Assembly (NCBI RefSeq): GCF_027744825.2
Contig: NC_071334.1
Span: forward strand, 3,498,937-3,562,936
DNA: 64,000 bases
Reading direction: 5' to 3'
Source: Synchiropus splendidus
Lineage: Eukaryota; Chordata; Actinopteri; Syngnathiformes; Callionymidae
Part shown: piece after piece, positions 10,531 through 24,000 of the stretch
Position numbering within the stretch: the stretch's first letter is position 1
Layout of the letters: each line of letters begins with the position of its first letter
Notes under the pieces: generated by a model
Told to the model about the DNA's origin: nothing
Databases searched by the model: none
What the model saw: only the letters and a program-made list of their open reading frames with translations
Made by a program: the position numbers and the translations under genes

Positions 10531-12424
10531 TATACAGGTCGTGTAGTCCGACTAAGAGACATTTCTCTCCAGTAGACAGACTAAGCTGTTTACATGAATT
10601 AAAAAAAGAAGAAAAAAAAGATGTTCGTGCTCTAATGAAGACTTGCATCTAACAAAATCAAAGGACCAATTCAGAACCAATGACTGAGACAATCTGTGAA
10701 ATGCCAGGATTCCTCAGTCAAATATTTGGGAAAAGAAAAGTCTGGAAGAGAATTGTTGTTTTTTCGGTCTCAACAAACGCTGCCAGCCGCCAGACAAGTC
10801 CAAGGCTTTTGGCCCACTGGGCAAGAGTCGGCCTGGAGACGTGGGTTTTGTCGCAGACTCCCCCAGGCAAGAAGCAATGACGTGACCATTGGAAACAGTC
10901 TGTGAAGCAGAAGGACGTTGTCTCATACGTAGCTTAGAAAACAATGAGACAAAAGCCTGTAACACTCTGGTTTTCAAGCCACATCAACAGTGTTTGATGG
11001 AGAGTTGTTAACGCTGAGCAACAGTCTGTGGCTTCTGACCTGGTGGTAGGACAAGTCACCCCCAGACCACAGTTCAGGGCAGGAGTGAGTACTGCAATGT
11101 GATCGCCCCCTGCAGCCATCCCCTGGAGGTGACACCGAATTACTGCAGGTAAATCTGAGTCCAAACCTGTCCATATTACAGTCATCCACCGTGAATGCAT
11201 GCGAACAGCTCCAAGGACTGAAGATGAAGTCGCAACCTTTCCTGTTTATTTTCTTAAGAGGGACTCTCTTAAGCCCCATGTCTAATTACTTTCCATCAAC
11301 CGCAGCACTGATCTCCTTCCTGAACTGAGGGAAAACAGTGAAAGCAATTAAAAGTTTGAAACTACAGCCCAAAGCAGTCGGCCTCCCGGCGTTGGTGGGA
11401 CGTCGCTGAGAGGCCGAGTGTTTTCGAGGGCCACCAAAACAACATTATTGGCCTTAATGAAGCTTCAGCCAGCTCCTCCCTCCTGCGCTGTCCCTCCTCC
11501 TCCTCCTCCACCTTCTCGCTCCTTCCTCTTTCCACATCTACGCTCGGCCTTTTTTTCCAGGCCCCCTCCTCCCCGTCCCTTCTCCTTCCCCTCTGGTCTG
11601 GCAGCTTTCTGAAGACGTTTCCTGATGGCCGTCCAGCGCTGACCCGGAGGTCAGCGGCACAAGACGTGCTCAGTCGCACACCCTCACAAACCATGGGAAG
11701 CTTGAAAGTGTTGTGGCTGCAAGCTCAAGTGCATTTCCAATTTCCTTCAAACAACGTTTGGATCAGGTCAGAAACGCTGGAGTCAAACCTCTGAATCTGT
11801 GTGTGGGTGGCGTTGTGTTTCGTGTTAATCCACGGCATTAACTGCCATCAGCCAGGCGTGGTAACTACTGCTGGCTCAGCGTAATACACACACACACACA
11901 CACACAGCATTTGCAAACAATAATTAGAAAACGTTGTTGCTTCAGTCACCATGGCGATGAGGAATTATTCTCATATTTACCGCATAATTATACCCACAAC
12001 ACTGAAGTTACTGAAGAGGCACTGGGCTTAGACAAAAACTGCAGCAGTGACTTGCCAGTTTGAGCACCACGCCTGAAGTGTTTGGGGTCGAAGAGGCACC
12101 TCCTCACTGTCTCTTTCTCTGTGAGCTTCTGTCTTTGAACAGGACTGCTGGACTCAGCGATCTCTTGGTCACTGTCTTCACCCGCACATCCCGAATGAGA
12201 CCTGTGTAACACACTGCCATCTGCTCAATCATGTTGAGATCATGAAAGGGTTCTGTTCTTCCCTAAAATAAATCGTCCTTTAGCGTCATATCATGACGTG
12301 AATGTGATTCATGCAGTCAACTGCCCGCAGGAAACGCACTTGGCAGCGCTCGGACCTCCAACGTTGCTCGTCTGTTTTGTGTCGTGTGTACTGCAGCCTT
12401 TCTGAGGGATTTGAGGATGGACAT
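10531..12424. other. No gene recognised; CA microsatellite at about 11886-11907
   Basis: Includes a C/T-rich stretch at 11475-11600 and a short (CA)n. No conserved exon is recognised. Confidence 0.4.
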
Positions 12425-13035
12425 GGACGTGGATTGATCCATCCATGCTCATCTGCTTATCCACCGCTGGGTCGCGGGGGCAGCAGCTTCAAAAGGTTGC
12501 ACCAAATGACCTTCTCCTGGGTAACATCCAGCAGCTCCGACTGAGGGATCCCAAGACCCTCCCAGGCCAGAAAAGAGATCTCATCCCTCCTCCTGGTCCT
12601 GGGTCGGCCCCTGGATCTCCACCCAGCTGGCCGTGCCTGAAACACCTCCAAAGGGAGGCCTCCAGAGTCCACATGAGATGCCCCAACCACCTCAACTGAG
12701 AAGCAACGGCTCTACTCAGAGTCTCTCCCGAGTGACAGAGCTCTTCAGCCTATCTCGAAGGGAGACGCCCTCCACCCATCAGAGGAAACCCGTTGTTTCG
12801 GTCGTGACTCGCAGCTAAATAGAGAGCTTTGCCTTTTGGCTCAGCTCTCTCTTACACACAACAGTGCGACTGCCATACTGCCCCCTGCTGTGCCGATTCA
12901 CCGACCGATCGCCAACTCCTTTATCCACTCACTGGAGAAGCCAAGACACATAAACTTGAGGCAGGAACTCGTTCCCCACCTAGAGAGAGCAAACCATCAT
13001 TTTCCAGTTGAGAACCACGGCCTCGGACTTAGACC
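12425..13035 (-). mobile_element. LINE-A ORF2 3' fragment, old copy
   Basis: The reverse strand shows degraded versions of RWLGHLMWTLEASLWRCFR and HGQLGGDPGADPGPGG, equivalent to [10 protein letters not shown]...[20 protein letters not shown] in the younger copies. The left end GGGTCGCGGGGGCAGCAGC and right end GAGAACCACGGCCTCGGACT also match those copies. Multiple stops and indels make it non-functional. Confidence 0.8.
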
Positions 13036-13738
13036 TGGATTGACGACTGTTTAAATATATTGTAAAAGCTCAAACATTTCTTGAAAGAAACAAAAACATT
13101 CGGTGCTTTGTACTGGACGATCAATGTTACCCTGTCAAAGATGCTGTTTTCAACTAGTTTGAATACCACACTCTACACATCATCTAGAGCCAAAGGAAAC
13201 TAGGTCATCTCTCCATTTCAATATGATCGTGGCCGACTGCTTTCCTCTAACAGAAAGACCCAGTTATTCACTGTCTTATCCTTAAAATACATTTACATTT
13301 GAGTTATTAGATCCTACCGATTTTCTCTCTGGCAACGGTCAAACTTCAGAAAGTGCTGAGTGGCATATTTATTTCGGTTGCAGACTGAGGGTGAACAGAT
13401 GATAACAAGTGGGTGACAGATTGAACAGTGCAGTGACGGTTGTGGTTCAGTTGGGAATAAGATCCTCGCCCAAGAGGAAGAGCTCAATTATCGGAGTGAC
13501 ACTGTGAGGTCTTCAGTCCTGAGGGAGCCTGACGTGGTGGTGTCCGGGTCAGAGTAAATGACAAAGGTCTGGTGATATGAACAGTGAAAGGACATACACA
13601 GGATGGAGAAGCTCAGTATTGGCTGTTTAGGAGCTTCATTTTCGCGTCATTTTTGCGTCGCTTGGCAATTGAACTGGCGGAAATTCCTTTGAACTTTCCC
13701 ACTACACTTGTTGCTGTAGCAACAGGCCAACACAGACA
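13036..13738. other. No gene recognised
   Basis: No conserved exon or named repeat. The sequence is AT-rich with short fortuitous frames only. Confidence 0.4.
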
Positions 13739-14145
13739 ATGAAGAGCTATTTTGGTGAGGCCAGCAACAGTGGCACTGAGGAAAAGACAGGAGGCAGAGC
13801 TGGAGGTAGCAGAGATGAAGATGCTGAGCTTCTCTCTGGGAGTGAGCAGGATGATGATAGGATCAGAGGGACAGCACATGTGCTCAGGTGTTTAGGAGAC
13901 CAAGTCAGAGAGGCTGGATGGAGATGGTTTGGACATGTACAGAGGAGAGAGAGAGCCAGTCCATTGGTAGATGAAGATGTTGAGGTTGGAACTGCCAGGC
14001 AGAAGGTGGAGAGGAAGGCCAAAGAGGAGACTGATGGAGGTGGTGAAGGAGGACATGAGGTTTGTAGGTTTGAGAGAAGAGGAAGAAGAGGACAGGGGTA
14101 GATGGAGGAAGATGATCCGCTGTGGCCACCGCTGAAGGGAGAAGC
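13739..14145 (+). mobile_element. LINE-B ORF2 3' end fragment
   Basis: Encodes, with frameshifts, the C-terminal pattern seen in fish non-LTR retrotransposons: [58 protein letters not shown] and RWRRMI.CGH. Related copies in this window are at 14146-14395, 33155-33405, 49553-50020 (minus) and 63760-64000. No intact frame remains. Confidence 0.8.
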
Positions 14146-14395
14146 TGAAGGAAAAAGAAGATGAAGATGTTGAAAAGACATGTACAGAGGAGAGAGAGAG
14201 CCAGTACATTGGTAGATGAAGATGTTGAGATGTTGGAACTGCCAGGCAGAAGGTGGAGAGGAAGGCCAAAGAGGAGATTGATGGAGGTGGTGAAGGAGGA
14301 CATGAGGTTTGTAGGTTTGAGAGAAGAGGAAGCAGAGGACAGGGGGAGATGGAGGAGGATGATCCACTGTGGCCACCACTGAAGGGAAAGAAGAA
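14146..14395 (+). mobile_element. LINE-B 3' unit, tandem with the preceding copy
   Basis: Starts with AAGATGAAGATGTTGAAAAG fused to ACATGTACAGAGG, then repeats the [13 protein letters not shown] and [14 protein letters not shown] segment of the LINE and ends at GCCACCACTGAAGGG. The start junction is the same as in the isolated copy at 33155, suggesting one defined 245-bp unit. Confidence 0.75.
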
Positions 14396-15839
14396 GACTT
14401 GTCTGAAAGCCATTACCAATTACACTCAGTCCTATTTTAAAGACGAAATACATCATTTCTTCAGAGCAGACTCCAGTTCCATCAGCAGATTGGTGGGAAA
14501 GCTGCTTCTCTTGCATGTTTTTCTAGTCATGGTATGTCAACAGAGCTCTCCAGAAGTCACTGGGTCTTGACAGAAGCCTTGTTTGAGAAAAGCTGGAGCG
14601 AGAAGAGAATTGTTTCCCACAGTTACCTGACCTCTGGCCACTGTCTCCTTTTCAAACACAATATTTGCGCCATGGCCTCAGAGTCCCCTCCTGCTCTTTG
14701 CTTAGAGAACTGTGCGACTAAGAGACCGCAGTGTTCGCGACCCAAACGCGCTTATGTCCTGGTAGGTAGTGAGTTCGGAAGCCATTTCATTTTTTTTTTA
14801 CACATCTCAAGATTTTCATGTTCTGGAAATAGCAATTATTGCTATTTTATTTAGCATTTGTTATTTATTATTATATGCTGCAATGTAAATTGCAAACTAA
14901 ATTTATTCATTAAAAAAAAGGATTTTTTTGTAGAATCTTTTCTATCGCTCACCAATGCGATAAATATTAGATAAATGTATATGTTCCTCATTCTGCATGG
15001 GTTTACTTTAGCTGTGTAAAAACCGCTCGTGGCTGGTGATAAAAAGTACTTTATTCTGTAAAATATCACGTCACCAATTCACTGTTGGAGTCAGACAGTC
15101 ACTGCATGTTGGTCTGAAAGGCTCCTTCAGTTTTAATAAGTGGGACCAACCCTGAGGTGAGGGTCGATGCGAGGTCATGGATTTTAAAAAGTCAGACTCC
15201 ATCGAATGAAGCCACAGCCGTTGAAGGTGGTCTTGCACCCTGTACAATCTTGTGTTTCCTGTGGATGCGATCTCCGCTGCGGTGTTGTCAGTCTGGGTCA
15301 AGAGTGTTCATCCAGCCAGGAAATGCCCAGATACATGAGGCCCAGATGACGTAACCCACTGTTCTATATTTAGATCACTGCAGTGTGTGACTCAGCACAG
15401 CCCAGCCTCGCTCTCGCGCTCCGCTTGCTCTGTGCACGGAAAATCATTATTCCAGCATGATGTCAGAGTGTTAAGGAGAGAAATGAGTCTGGGAGAAGAG
15501 AGCGAGGCTTGTCTGCGTGAGGGTGAGGCTCTGGCCCTCAGCTGGAGCCGTGCGTTCACGCGGATGTCACGCCGGGGCTGATGCCGTCGCCCTCCTGCTC
15601 GGTTAGTCCTCCACATGTGGACATGCGAGTGCAGATGTCAGATGTGAGCGGCGTTTTGTGAACTCAACCCATGACCGTGTTTGCAAACCTTCCCCAGTGC
15701 TCAACACGCAACTCAGCGCCTTTGACTGCAAAGTGACCCAGAGGGCTTCGTGGTTGCGTGTTCCAGTTTGTGTTGCTCCGTTTAATCCGCATGAAGTCAG
15801 CCTCGCAGAACTTGGTTTCATCGCCGTCGCACTTTAAAA
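14396..15839. other. No gene recognised
   Basis: GC-richer patch at 15380-15610 without a recognisable exon. Otherwise AT-rich non-coding sequence. Confidence 0.4.
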
Positions 15840-16265
15840 CAGTGATTCTAGAGGGCCGCTTAAAGTCTTCTGTTTTACAGGGCCACGAGACGCTCAGTTT
15901 TAATCCATGTGTCACTGAATTGACCTGACAGCTGCAAATCTGTGAGAGTTACCAACTATGGAGAAGTTCTTGAAAAGAAACAATGATCACAGCGATATAG
16001 TTTATCCATGAAAAATAACATTTGTTATGATATTTAGATGTTTTATCATATTTATTTTATTCAGAATTTTATTCCGTTTTTCCTATTTTCTCAACAGTTT
16101 GCATCAAGTGTATTTTTTTTTCTCCTTCTTTTCTATAGTAAATGTGATGAACATGACTTGCACCTGCTTCTGCTGCTGGTTGGACTTTTCTCTGACAAAA
16201 ATCTTTCATGTCATTTCACAAGGTTTCGGTTTGTTTACATGTAAGGTTATTGAACACAAATGAAA
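15840..16265 (+). repeat. Dispersed repeat, homologous to 57615-58240
   Basis: Shares with the second copy GGCCACGAGACGCTCAGTTT/GGCCATGAGATGCTCAGTTT, TGTCACTGAATTGACCTG, CAACAGTTTGC(A/G)TCAAGTG, GAACATGACTTGCACCTG and CTGCTGCTGGTTGGACTTTT, in the same order. The start CAGTGATTCTAGAGGGCCGC resembles a hAT terminus (CAGTGGTTCT in the other copy). It appears non-coding. Confidence 0.75.
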
Positions 16266-18160
16266 TCAGTTCTATTCATTGAATGGATAATCAATGCAAA
16301 AGCTAGTGGCTATGATGACTTTAGCTTTTTCCATGTCTCCTCTGGGATTCATGGCTCGTGATGACCTACAGGCTGGAGGTCCTTCTCGCCATCCCCCCGA
16401 TCCTCAGCTCCATCCACTAATTCTCCATCACACTCAAGTCAACCTCCATTTTTACTTCTCTGTCTCTTCTCCTGGCCACAGTTGGTGTCACTTCTAATGT
16501 CTGACCGCATCATTTTGAGGGAAACATCATGTTGGTTTTCATGCTGTTACAGTATACGCTCAGGGAGTGTACACTGTTCCAGTATTCATGACATCTTTGC
16601 ACTGGAGAAAGTCCTGGTGAGCTCCTCTGTCTGAGGAGGAACTGTCCACCAACCAAATGTTTGAGAGGTGCAATGTTTCTCCTGCTTAGTGGTTTAAAAC
16701 AGTCATTGACCAAAGATTGTGACAGACTGAGAAGGGTATGGATTGTTTTTTGGGTAGGTTCAGGTTCAAGTAACTTCAAAAGTAACACCAAATTCACCAG
16801 GGTTATAAATACTTTAGGCCTTTACCTTTTGAAAAAAATTTCTTTTTCAAAACTACAGTACGTGAGACAAAGACTAGACCTCAAAATGATCTTCAGACTA
16901 TCGATAAGAAGGAAGATGGACGCTCGATACTTTCCTCTCAAGGTTCACAAATGAACTTTCCATTGATTCAAATGGAGTATTGATCCGGCGTAGTGTCAGG
17001 TGACTGGATTACTGTAAAGGCACTCAGGAGCTCTGCTGTGCAGCGGCTGAGTATCCCATAATAGTGCAGGAATCACACTGGATGGGATCCAGGTTTATCG
17101 GTTGTAACGTCAAAATGAGTTAAAAGTTGACATTGTGAACTAGAAGAGTTGAAGTTTTCATTCTTATGAACCTCCCTGAAATTGGTCCGAGACGCGGGGA
17201 AGGTAGCGGCGCTGCTGAATCGTGTAAAGACAGTGTAATATAGCTCACTGGCCGATGAGGCTGTGAAGAGAGGACGCCACTCTGTTGTTCTGCTTTACAA
17301 ACACAACGCAGTTTAAAAATAAAAAAGGCAGTGAGGGGTGTCCGCTTTGGAAGTCCTCCACAAACCTGTGTTTGAGGTTTTTACGACAGCAAGCACCAGC
17401 GTTCCCTCCGAGGCTCCTTCAGAAACAAACGTCTGTGGCGGCAGAGAGAAGCCGTGCCATCAAAGGCTGCTTCACACACATGCAGCGAGGCGCTTTTCTA
17501 ATCGTGCCGGCTTTGAGGTGCATTCTTGTGTGTGTGTGTGAGAGTCGGAAGTCGTTCAGCAGTAGATTTTCTCAATGATCAAGCGCAGGTGTTTGAAGTC
17601 ATGCATCTTTGCCAGTTGGTCCTCGCACTCCGACTGTCACTTCCTTCCCATGCTGCGTTCTTTTGATGGTGACACTCGATATCCATACAGTTTACAGGCC
17701 GTTCACAACCAGACACTGATCCAAGCTTGTCGTCGTTCTGCATCCACAAAAGGTGCACTTCAAGGGGCTCTTCTCATGGGACTGTGCTCAGCGTGTGGCA
17801 GACCTGAAAAATGTGCGAACTTTGTATAGATGGGAATTAATACTGAGAGGTGAGAGAGCACGTGTCCACAAAAAAACAAAAAAAAAAAAAAAAATTATTG
17901 ACGCATTTTCGCTGCTGCAGTCTTGTTTTGTTCGACTTAGTTGTGCCAAGCCAAAAACCCGACTCCACATTGGTGAATGAATATTCTACGTTTCAGCCAC
18001 GGAAACTTTTCGTCTTTTTTACATAGTAATTGACACAAAAGTAAAGTTGAAGGAAAGTAAGAACTGTGTTCTTTCTTCACGGTTTCACGGCATCTCGCTA
18101 GCTGTCTAGCTAGCTCTATGGAAACCAGTCTTTTCTATTCTCTGCATGTGACATCGAAGG
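16266..18160. other. No gene recognised
   Basis: Contains a (TG)n at about 17527-17541 and an A-run at 17876-17894. No conserved exon is identified. Confidence 0.4.
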
Positions 18161-18164
18161 AAAT

Positions 18165-18595
18165 TATGTATTTGTAAGACTTGAGATTGGTCTTCATCTC
18201 AAGACCAATTTTTTAGAGGTGTTTGTCTCAGATGCCAGATTTTTTGTCTCAGTTCGAGACACGAACAACAGAGAAAACTGGTCAGCTGCAAAGCATAACA
18301 GGTAAAAGAAGGATTCTGTCTTTTTCTGCAGTTTTGTTGTGGTTTTTCTTTGATGTTCATCTGTGGTCTCAAACTGTTTTTCTTTGTTTTGTTTTTTTCA
18401 ACGAATGAGGAGGAAAGCCAAACACCAATATGGTGTCTGCTGCAGCTGACATGTGATTGGATAAACCAAGGTGACTCCTTACATACACGATCTTGATCTT
18501 GTCTCGGTCTTGTCTCTGTCTCTATACTCTCCAGTCTCGATATTGTCTTGGTCTCGGTTGGTCTGGCCTTGGCTACAACACGAGTTTGTGCGACA
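18165..18595. repeat. Degenerate GTCTC-rich dispersed repeat
   Basis: The left part (ACTTGAGATTGGTCTTCATC, TCTCAAGACCAATTTTTT) and right part (GTCTCGGTCTTGTCTCTGTC, GACAGCCTCAGAGCC) have the repeated TCTTGTCTCGGTCT pattern common in teleost repeat families. Superfamily is not assigned. Confidence 0.35.
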
Positions 18596-18888
18596 GCCTC
18601 AGAGCCAGAAGAGAGTCGGTTCAATTGCTGGCAGCTCTTGTCCTTTCTGTACAGTGTAAATATGTTTCCTCTTGCATGGGTTTCCTCGAGGAACTCCCAC
18701 ATTCCTCAAATTTACCTGACCATTTAAAGCTATGGATAGGAGTGAGCATGTGCAGGATGGTCTCAGTCTCCCGCCGCTCACCCTAAATAAGGTGTGTCCT
18801 CAATAGTAAATAATAACTGATCTGGCTAAATGTGAAGTTGATGCTATCACTGCACCGAAGTCGACTGATCTTCCCTGGCTCTTGTTGA

Positions 18889-19346
18889 GAGACAATTTGA
18901 AGGCAACTTGAATTAGGTTTGGACATAAGTCATGCTGTTCTATTATTTTTTCTTTTTTTTTGTCTATGTTTCTGGCCATTGGAGGTGCACATGGCTTTAT
19001 TTCCTGAATTGAATTATTCATGATCAAACTTTCTATTATATGTTTCTCTCCCCAAAATTTAGAAAACAGACAGACAAAAGTGACACTTTATTATTGTATT
19101 ATTATTGCAGACAGACAATTTGAAGGCAACTTGAATTAGGTTTGGACCTATGTCATGCTGTTCTATTGTTTTTTTTATCTGCGTTTCTGGCAATTGGAAG
19201 TGCACGTGGCTTTATTTCCTTATGGGGAATTTGAATTATTTGGATTTGAATTCGTATTCCTGTATTGTATGATCAATTCAACATGGTAAAATGTTCACAA
19301 TTCACTATGATATGTTTCTCTTCCCAAAATTTAGAAACCAGACAGG
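18889..19346. repeat. Direct tandem duplication, about 223-bp period
   Basis: GACAATTTGAAGGCAACTTG recurs at 18891 and 19114, followed in both by AATTAGGTTTGGAC, GTCATGCTGTTCTATT, GTGGCTTTATTTCCT and, after divergence, CCCAAAATTTAGAAA.CAGACAG. The second unit is slightly expanded. No coding content is seen. Confidence 0.85.
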
Positions 19347-20799
19347 CAATACACAAACAATTATTACAATTAATACACAATTATTATTGTGTATTTACTC
19401 TTATAGGATGTGCAGAAAACCCGACACGGTGCAGTTATGATCCTTGCGCCGCTGCTTCCAAGCTCGCGGGGAGAGGCACCAACAAGTAAACAGACTCACC
19501 ATGACATCATTTAAAATTAATCCAGTGTCTGCTTCAGCAGAGCAGCAGCTAATCAAACAGGACACATTCCAATCCGGTCAACAAATGGCTCCCGTGTCAC
19601 TGTCATGCGTCAAACATCATTACTCAACATTAGCTGCGTGACTGGGTCCGGAGAGTCTCTGCGGCTTGTCATGGCTCAAGCGTAGTGCACCGAGAGGTGC
19701 GGTGTCGCTGAGCACTGCCGGCTTGTTCTGGTCGGGGTGTTTTGGTTTTGACTGTGTCTCAGCGTCTCAGAGACTCGACGTCTGACTCGGTTTCATGGTG
19801 AGAAGAGAATCTAGGCCTCATGAATAATTCTGCTTCATCTCCCTCAGACCGCACTCTCTCTCCTTCTCCGATCTCCCCTCCTTCTTCTTTGTCTACCTCT
19901 TTCCCCCGTCGCTCGCGATGTCTTCATCCTTCCATTGTTGCTGTGTCACTGCCGAGTCACGAGGAACAGACGAGCGGCTGTCATCCTCAGAAGTCTATAT
20001 CCATGGCAACCGCATCCTCACCTGAGCCGTCTTCTTTGTCATGCCACCGTTTCCAATCGAGCCATTGCATTGGATGATGACATTATGTGGCATTTATTCA
20101 CATTGATCCAAACAATATTATGGTGTTTAGAGCCCAGCAACATTTACTCACACCCAGGGTGTTGAGTCATTTATTCTGCGCTCATTTCCATGTGCTTATG
20201 GACGGCCAGCGTTGAAACAAAGGCTGACGAATCCCCCTGCAAGATAGCGGTTGCCATGGAGATGCACTGCTGGGAAGGCCACCGGTGCCCCAGGCGAAGG
20301 CAGACTCTGAAAGAAAGAATGAATCAGACTGTACGGCTGGGCTCGACGCTGGAGCGTCTGCATGACGGAGCTAAAGCCTCTTCCTTTGCTTGTCTGGAAA
20401 AATCCATACGTTGCTGTTGAAGCTGATACTGGAAGCCGTCGTCTTGCCGTGTGTATTAAAGAGTAATGCAATTCATTTTACTGTGCTCTTTAGTGATTTT
20501 AGTTCCAATTGCAGTGTTTTTTTCAAAAGACTAGCTGTCTATTAACGGAACCTTCAACTTCAAACGCGCATATAAAACATAAAACTCCACGCACATGTTC
20601 TGTGTTAGACAGCGCGGAAGAGCCACTTGACCTTTTTGCCTCTGTTTGTACATCCAGTCTGCATCTTATTGTCAACTGTAGCTCTGTTTTGCTGCCGTCC
20701 ATCCATCCATAATAAGAATAATATTAATAGTTTATACAGCGCTTGTACCATTTGTACCTCAGTCACACTGGTGGTGGTAAGCTAGAGTTAGCTTGGCGC
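19347..20799. other. No gene recognised
   Basis: No conserved exon. The 19640-20450 stretch is GC-richer than average and could be a conserved regulatory block, which only a cross-species alignment could show. Confidence 0.35.
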
Positions 20800-21037
20800 T
20801 CGTGATGATACCTCATGAAGTGTCATGACACAGTATTGCAGGGTTGATGAAACAGAGGCCACTCGATGGCGCTCTTGGTTTAGAAATGATAAGAGCTTTC
20901 ATTGAATCAGTTGTTCAAGTCCAAACATTTTACAGCAGACAGCGCCATCTGGTGGCCTCTGAAAACCAGGACACTGTTTCATGAAACCTCACCAGCCCTT
21001 CAGTACTGTTTCATGGAACATCACCCACCCACCACTA
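20800..21037. mobile_element. hAT-type foldback MITE copy 3
   Basis: Starts TCGTGATGATACCTCATGAA and ends CATCACCCACCCACCACTA. Flanks CTTGGCGC (20792-20799) and CCTGGCAC (21038-21045) match 6 of 8. It contains the family's CAGAGGCCACTCGATGGCGC and CAGCGCCATCTGGTGGCC. Confidence 0.8.
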
Positions 21038-21045
21038 CCTGGCAC

Positions 21046-24000
21046 TGACTGACAGAAGCTCCCTCCGACCACGATCATGTTCATTCACACGCTTCCACAT
21101 GAGGCAAGGTGGGCGGGGCGTCTTCCCCAGCAGCACTGCAACAGGACCTGAAGTAGAATGGGATTCAAACCACCAACCCTGCAATTGCGTATTATTGGAC
21201 TGAATGCGTCAACAAAGGACCCGATGTTGCGCCTTTCGGAGGATGTGTTAATGCATAGAAGAACAAGGTACGTGTCGTTTTGAAGGATAGTGGCGTGTTC
21301 TTCTGCCAGGGATCAATGTTCTCCACAAGTGCAGACGTGTGAATTCCCTTTCTTTCATCCACAGACGTGCGTTTCCGAAAGGAGCAGACAATTTGACCTT
21401 AGCAACACACATTCTGATTCACTCCTTAGCAACAGGCTGGAGATTTGCGCTGTCATGGAAACTGTAGCCAAGCTGTCAGTTGGGTCAGTTGCTAGGTGAC
21501 AAAGGGAGAAGAGCAACTCCAGCGTTTTCCCATGAACAGAACCGGAATATCCATGCAGCAGGGACGTCAACACAGCTTGTGTCGCAGTATATAAAGAAGC
21601 AGTGTCAGAGGGAGCGACTGACAGTAGCTGAACTCCAGATGTGAGCAGTGTGTTGGGGATGGAATGGTAGAATCCCCCCAAAACAGGAAGAGGGAGCGTC
21701 ATAAACATCAAACACCGGCACACAAGCGCACACACTTGGCTGGGACTCCAGTCCCATGCTCCTCTTTCCAGCAGTCAGCTCATTAAAATGTGCAAGGCCA
21801 CCCCCTCTCCTCCTCCCGTCCTCCCGTCTCCCCTCCATCACTTCCTCTCTTGCATGACAAAACATCACAAACCTCTCTTCATATCCGTTCCGCTGCCCAG
21901 TCGACATACTTCTGCCACAAATGGCTTCATAGATCAGGAAACAGTCCTGCACTAAGACTCCAACAACTCAAGAAACTGTGTTGTGTATACTTGGTGTGTC
22001 TGTGTGTGTGTGCATTTTTTTTTATTTTTGGAGGGGGGGAGGGTGTTGCTCTGCTTTACTCAATGGTTGCTGGGTAAAAGAGGAGGCACCAGGGAGGAAT
22101 TTGTTAATTATGAATGGAGCTCTTCTCTTGTGCACTCATGTAAAAGTGCTTCAGCAAGTGTGGGACTGTCATGCTGCATCTGTCAGTGTCACATGTATTC
22201 ACTTCGATCAGAGGGTCGATTTGTGGCAATAGTGAGCACGGAGGTGTAACACCAAAGCCTGAGGATTCAATATAGATTTGTCAGTTGAACAAATTTAGGA
22301 CTTTTTCGGACGTGTATCGTGGCTAGACCAATGGGATGGAAAGCAGTGGTCAGCCAGTCACAGAAAGTTCAACTTTCTGCAGTGTGGATAGATGGAAAAA
22401 AATCTCTCCTTTAGGAAAAATTCCAGTGCTCCACCGAGGGGTGGGCGAAAATGTCATATCATACTGTATACTGAAATCACAATTTCAATTTTTGAGATTT
22501 GTGAGACAAGTTTCAGTGCAGTTCAACGGAACCACTCCAGCAGATGAAACAGTCGTCAAAGGGGGAAAAAACCTGACAGTTGATGTCAAAGAACAGATTT
22601 TCACCAACACATTCAAAGAACATAAACATAACAGTGGTACACAACTGCAATATAAAAGATGGCAACATGGAACTTTGGGTCATAGTGGTCAAGACATGAC
22701 TGTTTTTTCATCAAAACAGGATTCACCAAAACTCTTTTCAGTGATCTTATGGAAAATGGTGAAATGACAATGCAAACTGAGCAGTTCTGAACAGAAAACG
22801 TCATCAAACGTCTGGTTACTGGACCTGAATATTCAAGGTGCTGCAGCTTTAAACCCTAATGCAGTTTCAACTTCTTCGAAGTGGACATCAATTCCTGTTA
22901 CGTATAATTGATTATTAGCTTAGCTTAATGTTTGCATATTTTTTTCCCTTTTACCTTCATTTGCATCGATTCATGGTAGTTTTGGGAGTTGACTGTTCAA
23001 TCTTTGACATTCATTCGTTCTGATTTTTTCATAAAAGTAACAACTTTTTTGAGTATTTTCAACAAGTGTCGAATAAAACACATCATGTTAGCTGTTAGCC
23101 CCGTTAGCTCGGAGCTGCAGATGGTATTTAGTTGTGGTTTTGCCCGGCTTGTTTGCTCCGACGGCGTGTAGCAGGACGACGTGCGCTAGAGACGGGAGTA
23201 CGGCGGGGTGTCAGCATAGATCTATAGTTTGTAGAATCAGACAGACACAATCCATACGAGCTCCTCACGTTGGCAGATCGTCAACATATTCATATCATCC
23301 ACGGTCTCATATCATGTCGCACAGCCTTAGCTCCGCCTAAATTCAATGGTGGCCACTTATCGGAAGTATTAACAGTATATCTGTCTCTAAATGTAGTGTT
23401 TGTATTGTTGGTCTCCTGTGGTTTGTATACAGTGTGAAAGCCTTTTGTTTTGTTTTGTTTTGTTTTGTTTTGCTATGACAAAAAAGAGACAAAACTCTGC
23501 AGTCATTGGGTGAACTGGCAAACTACCTTGTGACCAGGTCAGGTGTCTGATTTAGATTGTGTTGGGTTCTTTTAATGAATCTGGTGCGTAGCGCCACAAG
23601 ATCTGCCGATATTTGACTTTGAAATGGCACATAATCCCTCATGAAAAACACCTTCTTCTGAGGAAATCCCGTTGGGCGTCTGTTCACTCAGAACGTTCCT
23701 GTGTGTACACTTCAGCGACACTGTTGTTTTCGGGGCGATTCACTGTCTAAACTTTGCCCCGACTGAAACGCCTTGCCGCGTGACAATGAAGCGACCTCCG
23801 CCTGAGCCGAGCCGGCGATGGCGGCTCCTAAGCGCCTTGTTTGGAAGTCTTGTGTCTGTTATCGCCGAGATCTGTGGTCAGCTATTTACCTCACGGACCT
23901 TCTTCATCCCGAAATAGACAGGTGTTTATAGTCAGCAGGTTAGTCAGTCACGGATCTGGGTGCCGCTGCTCGACTGTCACACTAATATCCTCAGCAGGCC

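Noticed and set aside
13747..14516. Long Ser/Pro/His-rich minus-strand frames (up to 210 codons)
   Set aside because: They are antisense shadows of the LINE-B copies. The meaningful frame is on the plus strand. The same shadow recurs at 33050 and, as a plus-strand shadow, at 49480.
22336..22767. 143-codon plus-strand frame before the first mtss2 exon
   Set aside because: No domain, no similarity to the missing IMD N-terminus, and no convincing splice sites.
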